Shown here one piece after another: positions 1-5,624 of a DNA stretch of 5,961 bases. A program made the translations under genes and the position numbers. The stretch comes from Planctomycetota bacterium (lineage in GTDB: Bacteria > Planctomycetota > Brocadiia > JAJRTI01): contig JAJRTI010000430.1 in assembly GCA_024278415.1 (NCBI GenBank), forward strand, positions 1-5,961, read 5' to 3'. Numbering within the stretch: the first letter of the stretch is position 1; each line of letters opens with the position of its first letter. A model generated the notes under the pieces. It saw only the letters and a program-made list of their open reading frames with translations. It had not been told where the DNA came from and ran no database searches.

Positions 1-1406
1 CGCGGCCAGCGCGCCCTGGCCAATAGCACCGCCCCGCCCGCGAGCCAAACGGCAAAACAGGCCGCGGTCGCGTACGTAATGTTCACAACGGCCTGCGCCA
101 CTCGGTCCGCAGGCTCCCGGGCGATCAAGGCGGGGCTTGCCAACTCGTGGACCCAAGCCGCCGCGAGTCCGCCAAGGCCAAACAGATTCCTCGGGCACAC
201 CACGAACATCAGCAACAGCGCCGCGCCCACCCCAATCGCTCCCCAGCCCAACCACGCCACGCCACGCAGCCGCGACTCGGCCATGCGGTCCCACCCGGCG
301 CCGGCGAGCACCGCGAGCGCGAGCGTCACCCCTAGCAGCCACCGCGCCGGCGCGCGGAACAAGTTCAGCACCGGCACGTGCGCCACAAGCGCGTACAGCG
401 GAGTGTAGTGGCCCAACGCCAGCACCAGACAGAGCAGCGCCAGCACTTTCCAGAACCACGCGCCGGCCCCTCGCCACGCCGCCAGACCCACCACCGCCAG
501 CAGCAGCGGCAGCACGCCCACGTACGCAAACGTCTCAAAGTAATCGCAGTCGCCCAAGTACCCGAACTCCGGATTGCCCCTGACACAGGGGAGCAGAAGC
601 GTCAGCAACTGCTTGGGCGCGAGCGAATACTCCGTGAGCCGGTCCAGACTCAGCCCCTCAGCCCGCGGGGAATACTGCTTCAGCTCCCACGTGGGAAGAA
701 TCTGCAGCGCGGCCAAAGCCACGGCCAATGCGAATGGAGCGACCACGGCAACCGCGGCGCGCGTACGGCCCGGCCCGCGCCGTCGCGCCCATTCATACGC
801 GGCCGCAAGGCCGGTGATGATCCAGGCGTAGAGGCAGGTCTGCGGATGCCCGCCCAGCACCTGCATGGCCAGCACAAATCCCAGCGCCAGGCCCGCACCC
901 AGGCTCCCGCGGCGCACGGCTTGCAACGCGGCCACGATCGCCCAAGGCAGCCACGCGGACGCGACGTGGATGTTCACGTTCACAAGCTGCGCGGTCATGT
1001 ATCCGCTGAACCCAAACGCCAATCCCGTGAGCAAGCTGCCGCCGCGGGTAATGCCGATCATGCGGCCCAAAGCGTACGCGCCGAACGCGGCAATCCAGAA
1101 GTGGATCAGTGTGTACCACGAGAGCGCCGCGGTCGCCCGCATGGGCACAAGGAAGATCGCGTTCAGCGGATAGAACACCGACACCTGCCCCTCCGCGTGC
1201 ATGGGGAAGCCGCAACAGATGTGCGGGTTCCACAGCGGCCACACGCCTTGCCGCACCATGTCTCGTGCAAAGACGCGCGACGGGTAGTGGAAGTACGCGA
1301 TGTCGATCAGGTAGAGCGTCTTGCCATCAAAGACGAGCCGGAAGTAGAGGACCAGCCCCGCCACGATCAGCGCCAACGCCACCCACGCGCTCGACGCGCG
1401 GCGCAT
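1..1406 (-). CDS. YfhO-like polytopic membrane protein (GT-C type), C-terminus cut by the window edge
   Basis: The minus-strand frame is open from ATG at 1404-1406 to the left edge, giving 468 residues with no stop. The next upstream in-frame stop is at 1491-1493. The translation is strongly hydrophobic, with about 11-13 probable membrane segments. The first is near residues 8-26, and the last visible one is the stretch ITYATAACFAVWLAGGAVLL. Motifs that recall the YfhO family are an early loop Asp (D35, in DIAYFHYP), the run GVWPLWNP...CGFP...Q at residues 54-74, GGHPQ at 185-189 and FRAPARW at 350-356. Known relatives are GT-C-fold membrane proteins, some linked to glycosylation of lipoteichoic acid or other surface polymers. 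D35 is where the GT-C catalytic Asp usually sits. Function, lipid-linked sugar donor and acceptor are inferred. The start is uncertain because there is no clear Shine-Dalgarno. An in-frame GTG at 1440-1442 is the alternative. It lies downstream of, and in the same direction as, the secreted-protein gene. Confidence 0.85.
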   Translation of the reverse strand, partial: MRRASSAWVALALIVAGLVLYFRLVFDGKTLYLIDIAYFHYPSRVFARDMVRQGVWPLWNPHICCGFPMHAEGQVSVFYPLNAIFLVPMRATAALSWYTLIHFWIAAFGAYALGRMIGITRGGSLLTGLAFGFSGYMTAQLVNVNIHVASAWLPWAIVAALQAVRRGSLGAGLALGFVLAMQVLGGHPQTCLYAWIITGLAAAYEWARRRGPGRTRAAVAVVAPFALAVALAALQILPTWELKQYSPRAEGLSLDRLTEYSLAPKQLLTLLLPCVRGNPEFGYLGDCDYFETFAYVGVLPLLLAVVGLAAWRGAGAWFWKVLALLCLVLALGHYTPLYALVAHVPVLNLFRAPARWLLGVTLALAVLAGAGWDRMAESRLRGVAWLGWGAIGVGAALLLMFVVCPRNLFGLGGLAAAWVHELASPALIAREPADRVAQAVVNITYATAACFAVWLAGGAVLLARARWP

Positions 1407-1411
1407 CCGCA

Positions 1412-1423
1412 ATGATGATGATG
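1412..1423 (+). repeat. (ATG)4 trinucleotide run just upstream of the membrane-protein start
   Basis: Four ATG units in a row read on the plus strand, which is (CAT)4 in the minus-strand transcript. The run lies 5 nt upstream of the chosen ATG. If translation started at the alternative GTG (1440-1442), the run would encode serines. A run this short may be chance. Confidence 0.6.
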
Positions 1424-1451
1424 GACTGGGCAATGGATTCACTCGACTGGC

Positions 1452-1492
1452 AGAACGTTCCCCCGCGCGTGTGCGGTGGCGGGAACCGTTCT
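1452..1492. repeat. Imperfect stem-loop upstream of the membrane-protein gene
   Basis: AGAAC (1452-1456) pairs with GTTCT (1488-1492). GTTCC plus CGC (1457-1461 and 1464-1466) pairs with GCGGGAAC (1479-1486), leaving small C bulges. The loop is about 12 nt. It lies 46 nt upstream of the ATG in the minus-strand transcript. It could be a leader structure or a worn repeat. It lacks the T tract of an intrinsic terminator and the GTAG head of the neighbouring REP elements. Confidence 0.4.
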
Positions 1493-1538
1493 ACGAAATC
1501 CCGTAGCGCAAAAGCAAACGTGCCTCGATCGACTGGCG

Positions 1539-1562
1539 GTAGCCGCATTCGCCAGAATGCGG
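1539..1562 (+). repeat. REP-like element, copy 1
   Basis: The GTAG head (1539-1542) is followed directly by a perfect 8-bp stem CCGCATTC (1543-1550), loop GCCA, and GAATGCGG (1555-1562). A 5' GTAG/GGAG tetranucleotide joined to a palindrome is the known layout of REP sequences mobilised by RAYT (TnpA-REP) transposases. Ten bases, GCGGTAGCCG (1536-1545), are shared exactly with copy 2 on the opposite strand. No RAYT gene is in the window. Confidence 0.7.
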
Positions 1563-1590
1563 GCGATCTGTAGGATGCTCTACGGTCCGG

Positions 1591-1614
1591 CCGAAGCCTG
1601 GAGGCTTCGGCTAC
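1591..1614 (-). repeat. REP-like element, copy 2, inverted
   Basis: Read on the minus strand, the GTAG head (1611-1614) is followed by a perfect stem CCGAAGCC, loop TCCA, and GGCTTCGG (1591-1610). It has the same head, stem length, CCG...CGG stem base and NCCA loop as copy 1, but different inner stem bases that still pair. With copy 1 it forms an inverted pair with outward heads and 28 bp between them, which resembles a REPIN/BIME. Confidence 0.7.
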
Positions 1615-1661
1615 CGCTCCCGCCAGGCTCAGGGCCATCCGTCGTCCGCTCATCGCTCCGC

Positions 1662-1685
1662 CCGCATGCTGGCGCATGCGGCCAC
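1662..1685 (-). repeat. REP-like element, copy 3, variant head
   Basis: Read on the minus strand, the head is GTGG (1682-1685), one base from GTAG. It is followed by CCGCATGC, loop GCCA, and GCATGCGG (1662-1681). Stem length, stem base and loop match copies 1 and 2. It begins 28 nt past the stop codon of the secreted-protein gene, so in the transcript it would fold just after the coding region. Confidence 0.6.
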
Positions 1686-1712
1686 CGGGGTGTGCGCACC
1701 ACAGAACAGCAG

Positions 1713-4700
1713 CTACAGCCTGCTCTGCACAGATTGCCCAGACGCGAGTTCCGTGATACGCATGCGCCACGGACCTTCAGGGCAATCGAGGGCGACAGGG
1801 ATGACCACGTCAAGTTTGCCATCTTCGATCACGCGGGGAAACGACAAGTCGGACAGGGCTCCATCTGGCCTGCGTATCTCGACCAACACGGGAACGAGGC
1901 CGTCAAACGCGCGGCCTCCCGCGTCGGTGAGGCGGATCGAGGCAACCATGTCCCTCCCGGCTTCGCCGCCCTTGGCTGCCAACTCGACGCTCAGCTTGCC
2001 GATGGGCTGCCGGTAGAACGCGATGATGCGGCCCGCGCACGCCGGCAGGTCCACACGGAGCGTCCAATCCTCCCCGTCGCCGCGCAACGCAACGCGCTTG
2101 GACTGCGTCAAGTCGTATGCGGCTACGCCCAGCGACTTGCTCACGCGTAACGTCGCGGTCTGCGCGATGCCGCGATCGCGGACCTTCTTGTACTCGCCGA
2201 ACAGGGGACCAAACTCGCGCTTGTCGTTCACCACCACGAGCGCATTCGTGCTCCCTTTCTGGCGCAGGTTGATCACCACCTCGCTTGTCCCCGCCCGGGC
2301 CTCGACGAGCCCACGCGACTCCAGCAGCCGGACCAGCGCGCCCGAATCGAGCCCGTCGATCCTTGCCACACCGGGCAGCGGGAACCCCATCTGTTCATCC
2401 GCAATCACCAGCCCGCCGCGGCGCTGGAACTCGACGATCTTGTCGTACACCGCGCGCGGGATCGCATACATGTGCGCGAGTATGAGCGCATCGTACTTGG
2501 CGAGCGCGTTGTCGATGGCGATCGAATCATCGTAGAGCACGTCGGCCAGCACGCCGTCGCTGGCCAAGCGCTTGTATGTGCGGCTCGGCTCGAAGTAGGA
2601 CCGCTGCTTGCGGAACAGGTCCGGCGCGAGCGACATGAGGTACGCGACCTTGCGCGGCCGGTTCTCCAGCTTGCGCAGCAGCGGGCCGTAAGGCTTGATG
2701 ACCTGCGCGGCGAAGCGCTTGATCTCCTCATACGTGGCCGGGTTGTTGTGCAGCTTGTCGCTGATGACCAGATGCCAGCCCCAAATCGTGATGAGTTTCA
2801 CGGGCCGCGACAGGCACATCCACAGCGCCTCGCGATACAACCCCGGCGGCACGGCCGCGGCGTACGGCGCAGCCACGCCGCGCTTGAACAGGAGCTGCGG
2901 CATGCCAGAGTAGATCGCCTGGCCGCGGCACGCGGCCGCGAGACGCTCGATCACCGGCAGCATGTTCTTGGGGTCCGGCACGTACACCCACTCTTGGAGC
3001 AGGTCCATGTGCTTGTGCGTGAACACCGGCCGCCAACGCAACGCCGGCTCCTTGAGCGCGAGCAAGCGCGGCGCCACGCGCTTGGCCTCCGCCGCGATCG
3101 CGTCGTCCACCACGTTCACACCGTGGCCCTGCTCCCAGTACCATTTGAAGAAGCGAAACCACTTGTTGTCCGGCTCGACAATGCCGTTCTTGGGATACGC
3201 CTCGTCGATACGGCTCGGCCAGTTCACGGACAGTTGCGGCGGATGGATACTTTCGTGCAGGTGGAACTTGGGCATGTCGAAGCCCACCGACTTGCGGTAG
3301 AACGCCATCGCCTGCGGGCTCGTGTTGATCTGCTGGCCCGCCTCGGTGTTGATGTTCAGGTGCACGAAGTTGGGATTGTGGCGGTAACGCATGGCCACCT
3401 TGGCCGCCTCCTTCACTGCATACGCTTGGTACGCCGGCGACTGCCACCACACGCCGCGGTCCTTGCCCTTGAAGATGACGCTGCGCTCCGGCCGGCCGTA
3501 GCGGTTGAACCGGTTCGTGAACAACCGCATGCCTCCGTCAATGCCAAGCTGCGCGCACACGTCCAGCCCGCGGCGGGTGAAGGTATAGGACCCGGTCACC
3601 CCGTGGTCCGCGAAGTCCTTCGCACCTGCCAGATCGTTGAACGACCACCACGCGACAAGCGGCATGCGGTTGGCCGGCTTCCACGGGCCGACGACGATGG
3701 GGAACTCCGCGCGGCCGGCGGCCGACAGCCGCACGTGGATCTTGTGCGCGCCTACGCTCAGGCGAGCCATGTCGGCCCTCACCGCGAACGGCTTGTCTTG
3801 GCCGGCCGCGATCTCGCCCAACACCACGGTTTGCGCGAGCCGTCCGTCGATGTCGACCACAGCCTTCACGCTGGCTTGTGTGGTGGATGAGACGTTCCTT
3901 GCGACGAACGCGAGGTCCGCCTCCCGTTCGCTGCGATTGAACCCGCGGCGCGCGTCTCGCTTGCGCACTACCACTGGCCCGGCCGCAGGCGTGGGCTCGC
4001 CGGCCCGCGCCAACTGCTCGATCCGGGCCTGACTCAGCGCGCGGTCGAAGATCATGAACTCGTCGAGCGTCGCATTCGCTGCGGTCACGTCGCCCGTGTT
4101 GAAGCCGATGGCGAGTTGATATCCGTCCAGGTCGCCTTCGAATGGTTTGGCCTTCGCGTCGAGCACGCCTTGGCCGTCGAGGTACCCGCGCACAGCCTGG
4201 CCGTCCCAACTCATCGCGACGTGATGCCACTGCCCGGGCTTGACCTTCGCGCCTGAGCGATGGGTCGCACCCGCGGCCACAAAGACAAGCCGCCCCTTGG
4301 CCGATGAAATGCCGAACGCGCGCTTCCAGCCCCGGCCCACGCAGAAGAACGTGCTGTTGCCAATCGTGGCGCTCGGCCGCACCCAGAAGGCCACCGTGCC
4401 GGCGCGGGCGTCGAAGTGGTCTTCGATGGGGAAGAACAGCGACTCCGTCCAGCGGTTTTCCCAACCCGGGCCCCATGACGAGGGCGTGGTGAAATGGTTG
4501 TAACGGCCCGAATGCTCGATCATGAGCGCGTCGGCTTGGAAGCGGATCGGCCCCGCGCCGGCGTTCGTGACGCGCAGGCGCAAGTCAGCCGAATCGCGGT
4601 CCTTCTTGATCGAGATGAGCGAGTGCGCGCGCTGCCACTCGGTCGTGAGCGTCAGGGTCATGGGTTTCCCCTCTTCACCGTTGGTCATGTCGCGCAGCAC

Positions 4701-5243
4701 GACCGTCACGCGCTCGCCGCCTCTCGCTCCGCGCAGGTAAACGCTGCCGATGTATGCGGCCGATTTGAGCCCATCGCCCCAGTACTTCGCTGGGATGCCC
4801 GCGGTCTCGAAGCTTTGTCCCGCGGCCGCGGCTACACCCAGCACGCACTCGCCATGCCGCGCCGCGCTCCCAATCTGCACGCGGCGGATCTGCGCCCCGC
4901 CCAAGGCTTGCAGGCCATCGGCACTGGCCTCTACGCTGCTCTGGTCCGGCGACAAATAGTTCATTTGGCCTCGGCGCAAGTCACCCCGGTGCCCGGCCTC
5001 CATGAACAGCCCTTGTCCGAACCGCCCGGCCTCGAAGCGCGGTTGTCCATCGAGGCACGCGGAGAAGTCGCGGCGGTACGCGGTCCCTTGTCGCCGGAAA
5101 TCGCCCGTTGCCGCCGCGGCGCCGCGGCCGAACGCGATCAAATTGCCATCGAAACGGCAATGAAGGATCGGTTGTGGCAGGGCGGCAGACGCAGCCCCAA
5201 CGATGCGCACAGCCAACAACAACAGAGAAGAGAGTCGGTTCAT
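1713..5243 (-). CDS. Exported multidomain protein: LamG sandwich, glycosidase-like barrel and GATase-like domain
   Basis: The protein has 1176 residues. The frame stays open upstream to 5585, but ATG at 5241-5243 is chosen for two reasons. It has GAGG 8 nt upstream, and it opens a signal peptide (residues 1-20, cleavage probable after ASA, with an unusual Arg at 13). Domains in order are as follows. Residues 27-90 and about 262-412 look like two parts of a LamG/concanavalin-A-like sandwich (FDGNL, GRFGQGL, TVAFWVRP, GQWHHVAMSWDG, LDEFMIFDRAL). A CBM4/9-like beta segment at 95-245 lies between them. A beta domain follows at about 435-520. Residues 525-860 form an alpha/beta region that reads as a TIM barrel. 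Residues 863-1000 resemble the GATase-like domain found after GH42 barrels (YDALILAHMYAIP, GGLVIADE). Two C-terminal beta regions end in a macroglobulin-like domain at about 1081-1176. Candidate acidic catalytic residues are E634 and E664, both unproven. It is probably an extracytoplasmic glycan-active enzyme. The exact family is not recognised. Confidence 0.85.
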   Translation of the reverse strand: MNRLSSLLLLAVRIVGAASAALPQPILHCRFDGNLIAFGRGAAAATGDFRRQGTAYRRDFSACLDGQPRFEAGRFGQGLFMEAGHRGDLRRGQMNYLSPDQSSVEASADGLQALGGAQIRRVQIGSAARHGECVLGVAAAAGQSFETAGIPAKYWGDGLKSAAYIGSVYLRGARGGERVTVVLRDMTNGEEGKPMTLTLTTEWQRAHSLISIKKDRDSADLRLRVTNAGAGPIRFQADALMIEHSGRYNHFTTPSSWGPGWENRWTESLFFPIEDHFDARAGTVAFWVRPSATIGNSTFFCVGRGWKRAFGISSAKGRLVFVAAGATHRSGAKVKPGQWHHVAMSWDGQAVRGYLDGQGVLDAKAKPFEGDLDGYQLAIGFNTGDVTAANATLDEFMIFDRALSQARIEQLARAGEPTPAAGPVVVRKRDARRGFNRSEREADLAFVARNVSSTTQASVKAVVDIDGRLAQTVVLGEIAAGQDKPFAVRADMARLSVGAHKIHVRLSAAGRAEFPIVVGPWKPANRMPLVAWWSFNDLAGAKDFADHGVTGSYTFTRRGLDVCAQLGIDGGMRLFTNRFNRYGRPERSVIFKGKDRGVWWQSPAYQAYAVKEAAKVAMRYRHNPNFVHLNINTEAGQQINTSPQAMAFYRKSVGFDMPKFHLHESIHPPQLSVNWPSRIDEAYPKNGIVEPDNKWFRFFKWYWEQGHGVNVVDDAIAAEAKRVAPRLLALKEPALRWRPVFTHKHMDLLQEWVYVPDPKNMLPVIERLAAACRGQAIYSGMPQLLFKRGVAAPYAAAVPPGLYREALWMCLSRPVKLITIWGWHLVISDKLHNNPATYEEIKRFAAQVIKPYGPLLRKLENRPRKVAYLMSLAPDLFRKQRSYFEPSRTYKRLASDGVLADVLYDDSIAIDNALAKYDALILAHMYAIPRAVYDKIVEFQRRGGLVIADEQMGFPLPGVARIDGLDSGALVRLLESRGLVEARAGTSEVVINLRQKGSTNALVVVNDKREFGPLFGEYKKVRDRGIAQTATLRVSKSLGVAAYDLTQSKRVALRGDGEDWTLRVDLPACAGRIIAFYRQPIGKLSVELAAKGGEAGRDMVASIRLTDAGGRAFDGLVPVLVEIRRPDGALSDLSFPRVIEDGKLDVVIPVALDCPEGPWRMRITELASGQSVQSRL

Positions 5244-5251
5244 CGTCGTTG

Positions 5252-5255
5252 CCTC
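5252..5255 (-). promoter_or_regulatory. Ribosome binding site of the secreted-protein gene
   Basis: GAGG on the minus strand lies 8 nt upstream of the ATG at 5241-5243. It decides this start over the upstream extension of the open frame. The same bases form part of a small CCTCA/TGAGG hairpin, so access may be limited by RNA folding. Confidence 0.65.
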
Positions 5256-5356
5256 AAACAAGAAGCTGAGGGCGATGCCTTCGTGTGCCGATGCTCGCAC
5301 GGCTGCTCGGTGGTGTCGGCGGGCGAAGGCATCCCGTTCCTTGGTGGCGAGCCAAG
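5252..5356 (-). promoter_or_regulatory. Candidate structured 5' leader of three tandem hairpins
   Basis: In the minus-strand transcript three hairpins follow each other closely. Hairpin A is CTTGG/CCAAG (5340-5344 and 5352-5356, 7-nt loop). Hairpin B has perfect 10-bp arms GATGCCTTCG/CGAAGGCATC (5274-5283 and 5324-5333), a 3x3 internal loop, then a 5-bp stem GCCGA/TCGGC (5287-5291 and 5316-5320). Hairpin C is CCTCA/TGAGG (5252-5256 and 5267-5271), which includes the Shine-Dalgarno. Only 7 and 2 nt separate them. It matches no riboswitch class I recognise. A regulatory role is inferred from structure and position only. Confidence 0.4.
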
Positions 5357-5395
5357 CCTGGCCTGGCCGTGCAAGAATGCCATCAACGGCAACGC

Positions 5396-5404
5396 ATGCT
5401 ACCA
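5396..5404 (-). promoter_or_regulatory. Possible extended -10 promoter for the secreted-protein gene
   Basis: The minus strand reads TGGTAGCAT, a TGn extension joined to a 4/6 match to TATAAT. The identical nonamer faces the divergent gene on the plus strand at 5567-5575. No good -35 lies 17-19 nt upstream. Transcription would begin near 5389, giving a leader of about 145 nt that contains all three hairpins. Confidence 0.35.
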
Positions 5405-5544
5405 GACTCCCATGACCTTCGGTATCGCGAAGTGACGTGTCTAGCACGCCAAGCACGGCACGCCGCGGCCACGCGCGCCATGAGGCAGAGCGCCCGACCG
5501 AATGGCCATCTCCAACGTTTGATGGGCCGAGGCAGAACAGGCTC

Positions 5545-5575
5545 TTGACTGCCACACCCAAGTGTGTGGTAGCAT
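5545..5575 (+). promoter_or_regulatory. Probable sigma-70-type promoter for the right-edge gene
   Basis: TTGACT (5545-5550, 5/6 match to TTGACA) lies 19 bp upstream of TAGCAT (5570-5575). TAGCAT is preceded by TG at the extended -10 position. The long spacer weakens the case and the extended -10 supports it. Transcription from near 5582 would leave a leader of about 43 nt before the ATG at 5625. Confidence 0.5.
5552..5569. promoter_or_regulatory. Inverted repeat in the promoter spacer, possible operator
   Basis: CCACAC (5552-5557) and GTGTGG (5564-5569) are perfect 6-bp arms around a 6-nt centre. They fill nearly all of the spacer between the -35 and -10 boxes of the plus-strand promoter. 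A protein bound here would block RNA polymerase, as repressor operators often do. No regulator gene is visible nearby, and the arms are short enough to be chance. Confidence 0.35.
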
Positions 5576-5611
5576 ACGGAGTCAACAGGTTCCTAAAACA
5601 AGGTCACGTGC

Positions 5612-5615
5612 AGGA
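5612..5615 (+). promoter_or_regulatory. Ribosome binding site of the right-edge gene
   Basis: AGGA lies 9 nt upstream of the ATG at 5625-5627. An in-frame TAG at 5616-5618 rules out any start further upstream in this frame. Confidence 0.5.
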
Positions 5616-5624
5616 TAGACCACT

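Larger units (their letters stand above)
1407..1712. other. Repeat-bearing intergenic region between the two minus-strand genes
   Basis: No convincing gene is seen in these 306 bases. They hold three REP-like palindromes, one imperfect stem-loop, an 8-bp palindrome (TCGATCGA at 1525-1532) and a short trinucleotide run. No T-rich intrinsic terminator follows the stop of the upstream gene in the minus direction, and no clear promoter was found for the membrane-protein gene. Whether the two genes share a transcript is therefore open. Confidence 0.8.
5244..5624. other. Divergent intergenic region
   Basis: These 381 bases separate the divergent secreted-protein and right-edge genes. Several frames stay open across it, as is usual at this GC content, but none shows domain-like sequence or a good start. 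It holds a candidate structured leader and a possible promoter on the minus side, and a better promoter with an inverted repeat on the plus side. The part from about 5405 to 5544 shows nothing else distinct beyond a short CTTCG/CGAAG inverted repeat (5417-5431). Confidence 0.7.

Noticed and set aside
378..1415. Plus-strand open frame of 345 residues
   Set aside because: It is antisense to the membrane-protein frame, starts with GTG, is rich in Arg, Gln and His as shadow frames at high GC are, and shows no domain.
1590..1611. Intrinsic terminator at the 9-bp stem GCCGAAGCC/GGCTTCGGC
   Set aside because: No T tract follows in either direction, and the GTAG head with sibling copies fits a REP element better.
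2472..3890. Plus-strand open frame of 472 residues
   Set aside because: It is wholly antisense to the secreted-protein gene, very rich in Arg, His and Val, and has no recognisable motif.
4494..5435. Plus-strand open frame of 313 residues
   Set aside because: Most of it is antisense to the signal-peptide and LamG region. It has no good ribosome binding site and an Arg/Ala-rich shadow composition.
5244..5585. N-terminal extension of the secreted protein by 114 residues
   Set aside because: The frame is open, but the extension would put the signal peptide inside the protein. It also overlaps the promoter of the divergent gene and lacks a recognisable domain. The ATG at 5241-5243 has a Shine-Dalgarno and a signal sequence.
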